From a bacterium (GTDB lineage: Bacteria; CAIWAD01): a stretch of 64,000 bases of DNA. Numbering within the stretch: position 1 is the stretch's first letter; every line of letters begins with the position of its first letter. The stretch spans positions 22,402-86,401 of the forward strand of contig JAUIFJ010000020.1 in the NCBI GenBank assembly GCA_030429345.1, written 5' to 3'. The notes under the pieces are model-generated. The model saw nothing but the letters and a program-made list of their open reading frames with translations, was not told the DNA's origin and made no database searches. The translations under genes were made by a program, and so were the position numbers. This document shows positions 7,239 to 17,343 of the stretch, one piece after another.

Positions 7239-10213
7239 TGCGATACATCTCGATCTTCCTGCTGGCGGCGCTTTCCGCCGGCGAGCTTTCCGCAGCCGTG
7301 GACTGCAACTCCTGCCATGGACGTGATCCAAGCCTGTCGGCTCTTCCCGCCGGCGAGGCCTCGAAGGCCCTTCGCCGCGTCCGGGCAAACGCGGACAACG
7401 CCATCGGCGTGATGGACCGCGGCCAGCTGGGCAACTTCGGCAGCAACCTGGGCGACATGGCCGACTTCCACATCTGGAACAACAACTCGCTTCACTGGCC
7501 CGCGGAGGCCAGCGATGTCTTCCAGTATGCCTTCGGCTTCGGTCTGGTTGTCGCACAACGGGATTCCGACGGCACGGCGAACGTGATCGAGAGCGTGATC
7601 AACGCCACCTCCGGCCTGCGTGACTGGACACCTGCCGAAGGCAGCCTGGGCACCCTCTTCAGCGGGGAGCTGCGCGCCAGCGACGAAACCCCCTACCTGG
7701 CGCACAGCCACCTGCCGCAGACCTGGCCGGACAGCGGTTGGCCCGGAGCCTGGCGCGAGGAATACGCCTTTCCCAACCCTTCGGGGAATCCGGCCTTTCC
7801 GGTGCAGGACGCGCCGGGCGAGTTCACCAGCGACGGCGATACCTGGGCCGTCTTCGATGACCGCGAGAATCCGCGGGGTTCCCTTGGCATCGAGGTGAGA
7901 CAAGCCGGCTTCAGCTACGGTCGCCCCTACGCCAGCGACCACCTGGTCTGGCGCAGCTGGATCCACAACACCTCCGGGGCGGACCTGGATTCGGTCTACA
8001 TCGGCTACTATGTGAACTACCGGCCGGACTACGATTTCGTCGACCGCATTGGAATGACCGGCACGGCGGAACTGGGCCTGCCGCATGGACGGGAGAGGGA
8101 CATTGTACGCGTCTGGGACGCCAACAACGAACTGGACGGGGTCTGGGCCGAGGAGGACATGCCCCTGGGCGTGCCGGCTTTCGTGATGCTCGAGACTCCG
8201 CAGGACCTGGGCGTGACCGACTTCCACTACTTCCGGGGCGAGCTGAAACCGGACACGGACGAACTTTTCTGGAACATCCTTGCGAGCAGGCCGGAACAAA
8301 TGGACGAGGTGCGCCGCGCGGTCTACTTCCACGGGGAGAATCCGCGCATCGACGACACGGACCTGGCCCTGCAGGAGCAGCTCTACGGCGAAGGCGCGCG
8401 GATCAACTTCGTCGTGATGAGCGGGCCGCTGACGATCGCCGCCGGGGACAGCGTGCTCTCCAGCTGCGCCGCCGTGATCGGCGAGAGCGGAGACGCGCCC
8501 GGCGAACCCTCTTTCGACGACCTGGACGCCAATATCGCCGACCTTTGGAACAGCTACACGCGCTACCGTTTCGGCGGTCCGCCGCCTCCTCCCGCTCCCG
8601 ACCTTCGCGGAGCCGCTGTCGAAGGGGCCGTGAGACTCTGGTGGAATCCCCTGCCTTCCGAAGAGGCGGAGGACTTCCAGGGCTACCGCCTCTACCGCAG
8701 CCAGGACTACGGCCTGAGCTGGGGCGAAGTGATCACGGACAACCGGGGAGCGCCCGTCGGCTATGTGCCGCTCGCCCAGTGGGACCTGGAGGACGGGATC
8801 ACCGGCAGGGATCCGCTGGGCTGGCTCTGGCTGGGCGAGGACAGCGGCCTGGCCTACAGCTTCGAGGACCAGGACGTGATCCCCGGCGTCGAGTACTGGT
8901 ACTGCCTGAAAGCCTACAACAGCGGCCAGCCGCCGACGGCGGAGGAGGAGGGCCTGCCCAGCCAGGAGAACCCCTTCGGCAATCCGGATGATCGCCATGT
9001 GATCGCCCTGAGGCCGCACTCGCTGCCGCCCGGCTTTTCGGGGGGCAGCGCCGGAGTGGACACCCTGGCGCCGTTGGACGGCCTGCTGTGTGACGGAATC
9101 GCCGGCTTCGAGGTACTCGATCCCCAGGCCCTGCGGGATACGGAATGGGAACTGAGCTTTCCGGCGGACACGCTGGGCACTTTCCACCTGGTCGACCTGG
9201 GAGCCGGTGACACGCTCTTCGCCTGGCAGGCGATTCCCGACAGCGCCTCGCCGACCCTGCCGGCAACGGCAGGCTTCCGCCTCTGGCTGGAGGACGCGGC
9301 CGAGGGCGTGCGCCAGCTGGGCTGGAACGAGGACAGCCCGACCACCTTCGACTGGTGGATGGAATGGCGCTCGGGCCTGGTCAACGAGTTTCCGGAATAC
9401 GTGGTCGGCTACGACGATTTCCGTGTCCGGATCACGGAAAGCGACCAGACTCATCCGCTGGAGGGCCATCTCTACTTCTTCGGCCTGACGGGGCCGGATT
9501 CCCTGGTCGTCGACGTGCCGATCCGGGTCGAGAAGCGCGCGCCGGATGCCGAGGACTGGATCGATGTGAGCTCCTTCGCCAACTACGAGGAGCTGCGGCT
9601 GTTTCACGACGTGCCGGGGCTCAGCGACTGGGGATGGGACCTGATCCCCGGGGGCGACGCGGGCAGCCCGACCCGCCTGGGCTACGAGGCCTATACGGAC
9701 GCCCTCTTCCTCAAAGACAACCCGGATCCGGACACGGGCAACCAGATCCTGGTCAAGACCAATAATTTCGACTGGCACCTGACAGCGGAGGGAGACACGG
9801 TGATCGGTGTGGCACCGAATCCGGGAGACGTCTTCACCGTGTTGACGAACAAGCCCTTCCGTCCCGGAGTGCGCTACCGCTTCCGTACACAGCCGCCGTC
9901 ACACGACGCGAGCCGCCCCGCGGCCGCCGTGCGGACCGTGCCGGATCCCTACATCGCGGGCAACGCGCTCGAGCAGGGGGAGAACAGCCGGCGGCTGCTC
10001 TTCACGCGCCTGCCTGGGCCCTGCACGATCCGCATCTACACGGTCGCCGGGGACCTGGTGCGCGTCCTGTCGCACGAGGATCCGGCCAGCGACCAGCTGG
10101 CCTGGGACCTGCGCAACGAGAGCCGCCAGCACGTGGCCTACGGCCTGTACCTCTTTCATGTCCGTGAGACGAACGGCCGCGAGCAGCAGGGCCGCTTCCT
10201 TGTGATCCGCTAG
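7238..10213 (+). CDS. Large secreted protein with one CxxCH motif, Fn3-like domain and FlgD-like tail
   Basis: 991 residues. Signal peptide (MRYISIFLLAALSAGELSAA) followed directly by VDCNSCHGRD, a single c-type-haem-like CxxCH. The next 400 residues have no family I recognise. At about 445-560 there is a fibronectin-III-like segment (PDLRGAAVEGAVRLWWNPL..FQGYRLYRSQDYG). The C-terminal 80 residues (PDPYIAGNALEQGE.. to ..YGLYLFHVRETNG) match the FlgD-Ig sorting fold but have PDPY instead of PNPF. It starts inside the TonB receptor stop codon and ends 8 bp before the porV-like gene, so it is probably an exported partner of that receptor. A real haem cannot be inferred from one motif. Confidence 0.85.
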   Translation: MRYISIFLLAALSAGELSAAVDCNSCHGRDPSLSALPAGEASKALRRVRANADNAIGVMDRGQLGNFGSNLGDMADFHIWNNNSLHWPAEASDVFQYAFGFGLVVAQRDSDGTANVIESVINATSGLRDWTPAEGSLGTLFSGELRASDETPYLAHSHLPQTWPDSGWPGAWREEYAFPNPSGNPAFPVQDAPGEFTSDGDTWAVFDDRENPRGSLGIEVRQAGFSYGRPYASDHLVWRSWIHNTSGADLDSVYIGYYVNYRPDYDFVDRIGMTGTAELGLPHGRERDIVRVWDANNELDGVWAEEDMPLGVPAFVMLETPQDLGVTDFHYFRGELKPDTDELFWNILASRPEQMDEVRRAVYFHGENPRIDDTDLALQEQLYGEGARINFVVMSGPLTIAAGDSVLSSCAAVIGESGDAPGEPSFDDLDANIADLWNSYTRYRFGGPPPPPAPDLRGAAVEGAVRLWWNPLPSEEAEDFQGYRLYRSQDYGLSWGEVITDNRGAPVGYVPLAQWDLEDGITGRDPLGWLWLGEDSGLAYSFEDQDVIPGVEYWYCLKAYNSGQPPTAEEEGLPSQENPFGNPDDRHVIALRPHSLPPGFSGGSAGVDTLAPLDGLLCDGIAGFEVLDPQALRDTEWELSFPADTLGTFHLVDLGAGDTLFAWQAIPDSASPTLPATAGFRLWLEDAAEGVRQLGWNEDSPTTFDWWMEWRSGLVNEFPEYVVGYDDFRVRITESDQTHPLEGHLYFFGLTGPDSLVVDVPIRVEKRAPDAEDWIDVSSFANYEELRLFHDVPGLSDWGWDLIPGGDAGSPTRLGYEAYTDALFLKDNPDPDTGNQILVKTNNFDWHLTAEGDTVIGVAPNPGDVFTVLTNKPFRPGVRYRFRTQPPSHDASRPAAAVRTVPDPYIAGNALEQGENSRRLLFTRLPGPCTIRIYTVAGDLVRVLSHEDPASDQLAWDLRNESRQHVAYGLYLFHVRETNGREQQGRFLVIR

Positions 10214-10221
10214 GAGGAACC

Positions 10222-11220
10222 GTGAGACAAGTCCTTGCCACCTGCCTATGCATCGCCCTGCCGCTGGCCCTGGGCCAGGCCTTCACCCGCGCCGGCACCA
10301 CGGCGGCCCAGTTCCTCAAGCTGCCGGTCAGCGCGCACGCGGCGGCGCTCTCGGGCAGCGTCGCCATCCTGCCGCCGGGCTGGTCCGGACGGGGCAACTC
10401 CGCCGAGGCGATGCTGCTCAACCCGGCGGCCCTGGCGGGCATCGGCCAGGGGGCGGTCAGTTTCGGGCAGCAGCGCATCTGGCAGTCGCTGGATCACGGC
10501 ACGGCGGCCGGCTGCGTCCCGATCAGCGATCGCCTGGCCCTGGGCCTGGGGCTGAACTGGCTTTCCGCCCCCGATCAGGAGATCACGACCCTCGAGCAGC
10601 CGGACGGAACCGGCGCCCACTACAGCTACAACGACCTGGCCCTCACGCTGAGCGCCGGCCTGCGCATGAACGAGCGCCTGGCCTTCGGCATGACGGCCCG
10701 CGGCATCCGCCAGGACCTGCACAACGAGCGCGCCCAGGGCTGGGGCCTGGACATGGCCCTGCTGCTGCAGACGCCCTGGCGCGGAGTGCGCCTGGCCTGC
10801 GCCATCGAGAACTTCGGCACGCGCATGGAACTTGAAGGGGAGGACCTGCTGATTCCTTCGAGCGACGGCCGCGTCGCCGCCCTGCAGACGGAAGACTTCG
10901 CCCAGCCCCTGCTCTTCAAGCTGGGCCTGGCGGCTCCGCTCTGGGAAGGGGAGGGCCAGAAGCTGGAAGGCAGCCTGCAGGCCGAACACCCCAACGACAA
11001 CCGCCAGCGCCTGGGCCTGGGCCTGGAATACGACTTCCGCGAACGCTTCCAGCTGCGCGCCGGCCGGGTCTTTCGCCACGACCTGCTTAGCTGGAGCGCC
11101 GGCGCCGGCCTGCGCCATGAACTCTCGCGCAGCGGCCTGGGCGTGCGCATCGACGCAGCCTGGGTGCAGAGCGAGCTTTTCGAGGACCTGAAGCTGTTCA
11201 CCGTGGGGCTGGAATTCTAG
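10222..11220 (+). CDS. PorV/PorQ-like outer-membrane barrel protein (UPF0164-like)
   Basis: 332 residues. GTG start with an excellent RBS (AGGAGGA at about 10212-10218). Signal peptide, then the family hallmarks: AGTTAAQFLKLPVSAHAAALSG near the mature N-terminus, LLNPAALAGI, alternating beta strands (LALGLGLNWLSAP, LALTLSAGLRMNERLAFGMTARG), and a C-terminal FTVGLEF barrel strand. In Bacteroidota, PorV is the shuttle/attachment component of the type IX secretion system, which fits the many PNPFNP-tailed proteins here. Its last 147 bp (11074-11220) recur at 13841-13987 with 9 mismatches. Confidence 0.88.
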   Translation: MRQVLATCLCIALPLALGQAFTRAGTTAAQFLKLPVSAHAAALSGSVAILPPGWSGRGNSAEAMLLNPAALAGIGQGAVSFGQQRIWQSLDHGTAAGCVPISDRLALGLGLNWLSAPDQEITTLEQPDGTGAHYSYNDLALTLSAGLRMNERLAFGMTARGIRQDLHNERAQGWGLDMALLLQTPWRGVRLACAIENFGTRMELEGEDLLIPSSDGRVAALQTEDFAQPLLFKLGLAAPLWEGEGQKLEGSLQAEHPNDNRQRLGLGLEYDFRERFQLRAGRVFRHDLLSWSAGAGLRHELSRSGLGVRIDAAWVQSELFEDLKLFTVGLEF

Positions 11221-11288
11221 GGGAGATATCCAATTTCTATACTGTCGAGTAACTTGTAGCTCATTTCGTTTGAAGCACAAGAATGGAT

Positions 11289-11315
11289 CGCCCCTGTCCG
11301 GGGCGGGGTCTTTTT
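11289..11315 (+). terminator. Putative terminator downstream of the porV-like gene
   Basis: Stem CGCCCC / GGGGCG with loop TGTCC, then GGGTC and five T. It lies only 4 bp before the ATG of the beta-helix gene, so that gene would have almost no untranslated leader outside the hairpin. Confidence 0.6.
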
Positions 11316-11318
11316 CGT

Positions 11319-13826
11319 ATGTCACTCGTTTTCATCCTCTTCCTGTTCCTTGCTCGGGAATCCTCCGCTGCGCTCATCCACTTTCCCGGCGATACGGACT
11401 CGCTTCAAGCCGCAATTGACATGGCGATGGAAGGGGATACGGTGCTGGTTGCACCGGGAATCCATCAACAGCGAATTGTAATCCCAAGCGGTAGACTCAC
11501 ATTGGCGTCCCATTTTCTCTTGTCCCAAGACTCCGCGGATGTTCACGACACAGTGTTGGACGGGGAGAATCTTGGAAGTGTCATCCGAGTAGAAATGCAA
11601 AGCGGTGACACGCTACGTTTAGTTGGATTAACGGTAACTGGAGGACACGCCGAGTATGAATACGAGAGTTCAACAACTACAGGTGGTGGCACGCATGTAG
11701 AGGATGTCGGGTTTATGGAACTGCGTTCATTGCGATATGTGGGAAATACTGGTGAACGATCTGGAGCGGCATTCTACTTCCAGAATCTGGAGGGAATGCA
11801 TCGAGGAGACTTTTTAATGAGCGATATCCAGAGTATCGAGAACCATCGAACAGGGTATTTCGGCCATTCCTTCGATGCATTCAAGATTTATCGCGCCAGC
11901 TCGATCATCGCTAAGGGACTGCGGTTTACCAGTCAATTGGATTGGGCAGCACGTGGATTCCATTTGCAAGCCGAGGATTCCTTGTTTGTCCAAGGTGTAA
12001 CCATTGAAGGGCTAAGCAACCAGGAATCCTATGTATTCCGCTGTCGAATCGGTGGCTCCGGACGAGGAATCGTGCGAGATGTGCGAATTCGGGCGAATCA
12101 TTACCTGGATCGGTCCCTGTTCCTTGCATCCAGCGCAGACTGGGGTCATTTGCAGGTTCGAAACATCGTGTTCGAGAACAATGAGTACTTGAACGAAGAT
12201 GGTCAGTACGAGCTGAATGACAACAGTAACGTATACATAGGCTCAATCGAAAATGCGAGCGTGGATGTAGACAGTATTTATGTACGAAGCAATCGCCTGC
12301 AAGGTGCACTGCGTTTGCTGACCGTCGTGGGCCCCGGCCAGGTGCGAAATCTCTATGTTGAAGAGAACGAGTGCGGCCCTGCTCTGGGGCCGGGTGGTTT
12401 CGTTTGCTATTTGGACCGCAACATCAGCATTCGCGACAGCTACTTCAGGAACAATTCTGTCAGGATATGGCGTGAACCCGGTTCAGAACCATATACTGAG
12501 GGTGGCACTTTATTGCTCCATAGGACCTTCGATGAGGACAGTGTCCTTGTGCAGAATCTCGAATTCAGTGGAAATGAATACCTGGATCCGGATGATCACC
12601 CACTCGAGCAAATCGTATCCGATCTACAAAGCATGGCATACGAAGCCAATCCAACGAATGGTAGAGTTTATGCCGGGAATCTGCCAGGGCAGGCACGGTA
12701 TTTTCTAATGGATTCTTGTTTGTTCGTAGACAACTCCTGCCCAGTAATACTACCGGAAGTAAACACCCCTTTCGGCGATGAACTTGTTGGAAGTACCGTA
12801 TTGATCGGTGGTGCAACTGGTGAGGAAGCACCTGGTACACGATGCATTATTCGAAACACGCGCTTCGTAAACTGTGACGATGGTGCTCTCCAAGTGATTA
12901 ATCCCGCCGAATTCCTCCAGATTCAAAACCTAGACATTGTCGACTGCAAGAGGATGGGGCTTCGTGTCCGTAATTTCGACGGCCCCAATACTCAGGTCAG
13001 GATCGAAAATGTCCTTGTTCATAACCTCCAGAAACAGTGGGCCTTCATGTCCTACCCTTGGGACTGGAGCGCCCAGTTTGCCCTCTCCATCAGCTCGACC
13101 GAAGAGGGTGGATCACTTGTTTCGAATGTGACGGTCAGTGAGTGCGACGTGGTACTATTAACTTCGAACTACAACTTGAGTTCCGGCAACAAGCTGTGGA
13201 ACAGCTTGCTGTGGGACAATGAATATGAAAGCTTCTACCGACCGAACACAGGCGACCTGGAGTATGCCTGGTGCGTCCTGCCCGAGGAGCGTCCGGGAGA
13301 AGGCAACCAGGTCAATGTCAATCCCTTCTTCGATGAGGAGCTTGGAGCTCCCTATCTGTCTCCCTTTTCGCCATTGATCGATGCGGGTTCGCCGGACTCT
13401 GTATTTCATGATCGTGAGGATCCAGCCATGCCGGGTGCAGCTCTTTGGCCCAGCCAGGGCGGATTGCGCAACGATATCGGGTATACGGGCGGCCCGGGCG
13501 CAATGAGTCTGGAGCAGCTTGTCAGCGTACCGGCTCTTCCCCGTGCACAGGCCGAATTGCCGAAGACGCTCTCCCTGTTCTCGCCTTCGCCAAATCCCTT
13601 CAATCCAGCAACCACCTTGCGTTTCCATCTGTCTCGAGCGGGAAAAGTGGAAATGGACCTGTTCAACATTCGAGGGCAACGGGTCAGGCGAATACTGGAG
13701 GAGCCCTTGTCCGCGGGCGAGCATCAGCGACTCCTGCATGCCGGGAATCTGTCCAGCGGCCTTTACATTGTCCAGCTGAAGGCGCATGGCGCAATGGAGT
13801 CGAAAAAGCTTCTGTTGCTCAAATAG
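11319..13826 (+). CDS. Secreted parallel beta-helix protein with PNPFNP tail (lower-GC, probably acquired)
   Basis: 835 residues. Signal peptide MSLVFILFLFLARESSAA, then the pectate-lyase-like beta-helix entry motif (FPGDTDSLQAAIDMAMEGDTVLVAPGIH) and many right-handed beta-helix turns (repeated N..F..N and SNR/ENN patterns). The C-terminal sorting domain begins SPNPFNPATTLRFHL. Base composition is visibly lower in GC, with many A/T-ending codons unlike its neighbours. It sits between the porV-like gene and a detached second copy of that gene's 3' end, with only 14 bp between its stop and the copy. No clear RBS precedes ATG 11319; an upstream in-frame ATG at 11283 would add 12 residues ahead of the signal peptide and is less likely. 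Enzymatic activity is not evident. Confidence 0.85.
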   Translation: MSLVFILFLFLARESSAALIHFPGDTDSLQAAIDMAMEGDTVLVAPGIHQQRIVIPSGRLTLASHFLLSQDSADVHDTVLDGENLGSVIRVEMQSGDTLRLVGLTVTGGHAEYEYESSTTTGGGTHVEDVGFMELRSLRYVGNTGERSGAAFYFQNLEGMHRGDFLMSDIQSIENHRTGYFGHSFDAFKIYRASSIIAKGLRFTSQLDWAARGFHLQAEDSLFVQGVTIEGLSNQESYVFRCRIGGSGRGIVRDVRIRANHYLDRSLFLASSADWGHLQVRNIVFENNEYLNEDGQYELNDNSNVYIGSIENASVDVDSIYVRSNRLQGALRLLTVVGPGQVRNLYVEENECGPALGPGGFVCYLDRNISIRDSYFRNNSVRIWREPGSEPYTEGGTLLLHRTFDEDSVLVQNLEFSGNEYLDPDDHPLEQIVSDLQSMAYEANPTNGRVYAGNLPGQARYFLMDSCLFVDNSCPVILPEVNTPFGDELVGSTVLIGGATGEEAPGTRCIIRNTRFVNCDDGALQVINPAEFLQIQNLDIVDCKRMGLRVRNFDGPNTQVRIENVLVHNLQKQWAFMSYPWDWSAQFALSISSTEEGGSLVSNVTVSECDVVLLTSNYNLSSGNKLWNSLLWDNEYESFYRPNTGDLEYAWCVLPEERPGEGNQVNVNPFFDEELGAPYLSPFSPLIDAGSPDSVFHDREDPAMPGAALWPSQGGLRNDIGYTGGPGAMSLEQLVSVPALPRAQAELPKTLSLFSPSPNPFNPATTLRFHLSRAGKVEMDLFNIRGQRVRRILEEPLSAGEHQRLLHAGNLSSGLYIVQLKAHGAMESKKLLLLK

Positions 13827-13840
13827 TCGTCAGGTGGTTC

Positions 13841-13987
13841 CGCCACGACCTGCTTAGCTGGAGCGCCGGCGCCGGCCTGCGTCACGAGCTGGCCCGCAGC
13901 GGCCTGGGCGTGCGCATCGACGCCGCCTGGGTGCAGAGCGGGCTTTTCGAGGACCTGAAGCTGTTCACCGTGGGGCTGGAGTTCTAG
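13841..13987 (+). pseudogene. Detached second copy of the porV-like gene 3' end
   Basis: 147 bp covering the last 48 codons and the stop, aligning without gaps to 11074-11220 with 9 mismatches (about 94% identity). Six of the eight changed codons are synonymous; the two amino-acid changes are Ser to Ala and Glu to Gly. The homology starts abruptly at CGCCACGACC and stops at the TAG. Sequence after the stop differs from that after the full gene. It has no start codon or RBS, so it is a remnant and not a gene. Confidence 0.9.
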
Positions 13988-14064
13988 GCACTCTTTCAAA
14001 GTCATGCCGTTTCTGTGCTACTTTGCCCGTTTTCTGGACTGGAAGGGGCGCTACGGGTTTCATT

Positions 14065-14078
14065 TTGACTTTGGTCAA
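14065..14078. promoter_or_regulatory. FNR/CRP-type palindromic site upstream of pntAB
   Basis: TTGAC-TTTG-GTCAA, an inverted repeat with the TTGA-N6-TCAA core of FNR/CRP-family operators. It is centred about 109 bp before the pntA ATG, in the interval 13988-14180 that otherwise holds no gene. A weak -10 (TATTCC, 14096-14101) lies downstream. Confidence 0.5.
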
Positions 14079-14180
14079 TACCACCCCAACCCTTGTATTC
14101 CAACATGATGCGGATCGCCCCACTTGGCGATCGCGAAGCTGTCGCAACAACCCCCACCGCACCGAAACCGGGAAGAGCGC

Positions 14181-15746
14181 ATGATCATCGGCATACCCCA
14201 TGAAAGCGAGCTGCGCGAAAATCGCGTGGCCGTCACACCGGAGACCGCCCGCAAGCTGATCAAGCTGGGCTTCGATGTGCACGTCGAGAAGGGAGCGGGA
14301 CACAAGGCTGATTTCGAGGACGAGGCCTACCGGGACGCGGGCGTCACCATCGTGGACGACCCGAAGACCATCTGGAACGAGGCCGACATCGTGATGAAGG
14401 TCCTGCCGCCCGCCGTCGACCCCCAGACCGGAGTGCACGAGGCGGAGCTGATCCGCATCGGCGGCACCCTGGTCAGTTTCCTCTGGCCGGCTCAGCACCC
14501 CGACCTGCTCGAGAAGTTGAAGGACCGCAAGATCACGGCCCTGGCCATGGACTGCATTCCGCGCATCTCGCGCGCGCAGAAAATGGACGCCTTGAGCTCA
14601 ATGGCCAACATTGCCGGCTACCGCGCCGTGGTGGAGGCGGCCAACCATTTCGGCCGTTTCTTCACCGGCCAGATGACCGCCGCCGGCACGGTCAAGCCGG
14701 CCAAGGTGCTGGTGATCGGCGCCGGCGTCGCCGGGCTGGCGGCCATCGGCGCCGCCAAGAACCTGGGCGCCATCGTGCGCGCCTTCGACACGCGGCCCGC
14801 GGTCAAGGACCAGGTGATCAGCATGGGCGCCGACTTCCTCGAGCTGGATTTCGAGGAGGACGGCACCGGCGAAGGCGGCTACGCCAAGGTCATGTCCAAG
14901 GAATTCATCGACGCCGAGATGGCCCTCTTCCGCGAGCAATGCAAGGAAGTGGACATCATCATCACCACGGCGCTGATCCCCGGCAAGAAGGCGCCGATCC
15001 TGATCACCGAGGACATGGTGCACAGCATGAAGCCGGGCAGCGTGATTGTCGACCTGGCCGCGGCCAACGGCGGCAACTGCGCCTTCACCCAGGCCGACAG
15101 GGTGATCCACGAGGCCGGAGTCAAGATCGTCGGCTACACCGACCTGGCCGGCCGGCTGGCGGCGCAGGCCAGCCAGCTCTACGGCAACAACCTGGTGCAC
15201 CTGCTGAGTGACATGTGCAAGGGCGAAAACGGCTACCACGTGGACCTGGAGGACACGGTGGTCCGCGGCGCCCTGGTGACGCACAATGGCGAAATCACCT
15301 GGCCGCCGCCCAAGCTGGAGCTGCCGGCGCAGGACGCCAGCGCGGCCAATACGGAGGTCGTGATTCCGCCCCCTGCCCCGGACGAGGAGGCCAAGCCCAA
15401 GGGGCCGATGACGACGATCATCATGATGCTCGTCGCCGCGGGCCTGCTCTGGCTGATCGGCCAGAAGGCGCCCTCCGACTTCCTCAACCATTTCACGGTC
15501 TTCGTGCTCAGCGTCTTCATCGGCTACCAGGTCATCTGGAATGTCACCGCGGCGCTGCATACCCCCCTGATGAGTGTCACGAACGCGATCAGCGGCATCA
15601 TCCTGGTCGGCGCCATGCTCCAGGTGAGCCACGGGGAAAGCACGCTGGTCGTCGGCCTGGCGGCCTTCGCGCTGCTGATCGCGATGATCAACGTGGCCGG
15701 CGGGTTTCTTGTCACACAACGCATGCTCAGCATGTTCCGCAAATAG
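14181..15746 (+). CDS. pntA: NAD(P) transhydrogenase subunit alpha
   Basis: 521 residues, close to the 510 of E. coli PntA. N-terminal alanine-dehydrogenase/PNT NAD(H)-binding domain ([20 protein letters not shown]), a Rossmann segment ([20 protein letters not shown]) and [13 protein letters not shown]. An acidic/Pro linker follows, then four hydrophobic helices at the C-terminus (from [18 protein letters not shown]). The protein is therefore fused alpha1+alpha2. PntAB moves hydride between NADH and NADP+ at the cost of the proton gradient. RBS GGAAGAG sits 4 bp before ATG 14181. pntB follows after 9 bp. A putative FNR-type site lies upstream. Confidence 0.96.
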   Translation: MIIGIPHESELRENRVAVTPETARKLIKLGFDVHVEKGAGHKADFEDEAYRDAGVTIVDDPKTIWNEADIVMKVLPPAVDPQTGVHEAELIRIGGTLVSFLWPAQHPDLLEKLKDRKITALAMDCIPRISRAQKMDALSSMANIAGYRAVVEAANHFGRFFTGQMTAAGTVKPAKVLVIGAGVAGLAAIGAAKNLGAIVRAFDTRPAVKDQVISMGADFLELDFEEDGTGEGGYAKVMSKEFIDAEMALFREQCKEVDIIITTALIPGKKAPILITEDMVHSMKPGSVIVDLAAANGGNCAFTQADRVIHEAGVKIVGYTDLAGRLAAQASQLYGNNLVHLLSDMCKGENGYHVDLEDTVVRGALVTHNGEITWPPPKLELPAQDASAANTEVVIPPPAPDEEAKPKGPMTTIIMMLVAAGLLWLIGQKAPSDFLNHFTVFVLSVFIGYQVIWNVTAALHTPLMSVTNAISGIILVGAMLQVSHGESTLVVGLAAFALLIAMINVAGGFLVTQRMLSMFRK

Positions 15747-15755
15747 GAGGAAAGC

Positions 15756-17180
15756 ATGTCCCAGGGACTTCTTTCCACGGCCTACCTGGCGGCGGGCATT
15801 CTTTTCATCTTCTGTCTCGGCGGCCTGAGCCGTCACGAGACCGCGCGCCGCGGCAATCTCTACGGCATCATCGGCATGGGGATCGCCCTGGTGGCGACCT
15901 TCTTCAGCGTGCAGTTCGACGGCGTATACATGTGGCTCTTCGGCGCCGTCGCCGTCGGCGCCCTGATCGGCACCTGGCTGGCGCTCAAGGTCGAAATGAC
16001 CTCGATGCCCGAACTTGTGGCCGTGCTGCACAGCTTCGTCGGCCTGGCCGCCGCGGTGGTCGGCATCAACAGCTACCTTGAGTCGCACGGCGGACACGGC
16101 GCCGAGGTGACGATCCACCTGATCGAGGTCGTGCTCGGCGTCTTCATCGGCGGCGTGACCTTCACCGGTTCGGTGGTGGCCTACGGCAAGCTGGCGGGCA
16201 AGATCCGCAGCAAGCCCCTGATCATGCCCGGCCGGCACATGCTCAACCTGGCGATGATCATTGCCGCCACGGTTCTCGGCGTGCTGATCGTCCAGGGAGG
16301 CATGCCTCACACCCAGACGACACTCGTATACCTGCTGGTCATCCTCGGCATCAGCTTCTTCATCGGCTGGCACATGGTGATGGCCATCGGCGGCGCCGAC
16401 ATGCCGGTCGTGGTCAGCATGCTCAACAGCTATTCGGGCTGGGCGGCGGCGGCCACGGGCTTCATGCTCTCCAACGACCTGCTGATCATCACCGGCGCCC
16501 TGGTCGGCTCCAGCGGCGCGATCCTGTCCTACATCATGTGCGCCGCCATGAACCGCAGTTTCGTCAGCGTGATCCTCGGCGGATTCGGGGATTCGGGCGG
16601 CGGACCGGCCGCGGGCGGCGCGGCGGCCCAGGGCGACCTGGAGTACACCTCGACCAGCATCGACGAGACCGCCGAACGCATGGCCAACGCGAAGAAGGTC
16701 ATCGTGGTGCCCGGCTACGGCATGGCCGTGGCGCACGCCCAGCATCCGGTGAAGCAGATCACCGACATGCTGATCGAGAACAAGTGCGACGTGCAGTTCG
16801 CGATCCACCCGGTCGCCGGTCGCCTGCCGGGACACATGAATGTTCTCCTGGCCGAGGCCCGAGTGCCCTACGACATCGTCCACGAAATGGACGACATCAA
16901 CAACCAGTTCGAGGAGACGGACGTGGTGCTGATCATCGGCGCCAACGACATCGTCAACCCGGGCGCGCTCGAGGATCCTTCCAGTCCGATCTACGGCATG
17001 CCCGTGCTCGAGGTCTGGAAGGCGAAGAAAGTCATCGTGATGAAGCGCTCGATGGGCGTGGGCTATTCGGGCGTAGACAATCCGCTCTTCTACAAGGAGA
17101 ACACGGACATGCTCTTCGGCGACGCCAAGGCCAGCGTCGACGGCATCCTCACCGCGCTGGGGAACTTCCTCAAGAGTTAG
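15756..17180 (+). CDS. pntB: NAD(P) transhydrogenase subunit beta
   Basis: 474 residues (E. coli 462). About nine membrane helices in the first 290 residues ([31 protein letters not shown]), then the NADP(H)-binding domain III with the diagnostic [41 protein letters not shown] and [29 protein letters not shown] sits 6 bp before the ATG. It forms the proton channel and NADP(H) half of the transhydrogenase with PntA. An intrinsic terminator follows 31 bp after the stop. Confidence 0.97.
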   Translation: MSQGLLSTAYLAAGILFIFCLGGLSRHETARRGNLYGIIGMGIALVATFFSVQFDGVYMWLFGAVAVGALIGTWLALKVEMTSMPELVAVLHSFVGLAAAVVGINSYLESHGGHGAEVTIHLIEVVLGVFIGGVTFTGSVVAYGKLAGKIRSKPLIMPGRHMLNLAMIIAATVLGVLIVQGGMPHTQTTLVYLLVILGISFFIGWHMVMAIGGADMPVVVSMLNSYSGWAAAATGFMLSNDLLIITGALVGSSGAILSYIMCAAMNRSFVSVILGGFGDSGGGPAAGGAAAQGDLEYTSTSIDETAERMANAKKVIVVPGYGMAVAHAQHPVKQITDMLIENKCDVQFAIHPVAGRLPGHMNVLLAEARVPYDIVHEMDDINNQFEETDVVLIIGANDIVNPGALEDPSSPIYGMPVLEVWKAKKVIVMKRSMGVGYSGVDNPLFYKENTDMLFGDAKASVDGILTALGNFLKS

Positions 17181-17211
17181 CATTTCGTATCACACGCACG
17201 ACAAAGTCAAG

Positions 17212-17242
17212 GGCGGCTTCGGGAAACCGGAGCCGCCTTTTT
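17212..17242 (+). terminator. Intrinsic terminator of pntAB
   Basis: GGCGGCT..AGCCGCC stem with a GAAA-containing loop, followed by five T. Confidence 0.9.
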
Positions 17243-17343
17243 GGTTGAGAGTGTTACGAAACGCTGCCAGACCTTGATTGGTCTGGCTGGAGAAAGTATT
17301 GTGCCTGCAATTCACAGCAAGGCACACGGAAATCCTTCAGCAC

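Noticed and set aside
13445..13987. A 180-codon plus-strand ORF running into the detached porV end
   Set aside because: Its first part is an alternative frame of the beta-helix gene; only the final 48 codons are porV-derived, and there is no RBS.
17267..17286. Small hairpin CCAGACC..GGTCTGG behind the pntAB terminator
   Set aside because: Seven pairs, no T-run, and no gene context to give it a role.
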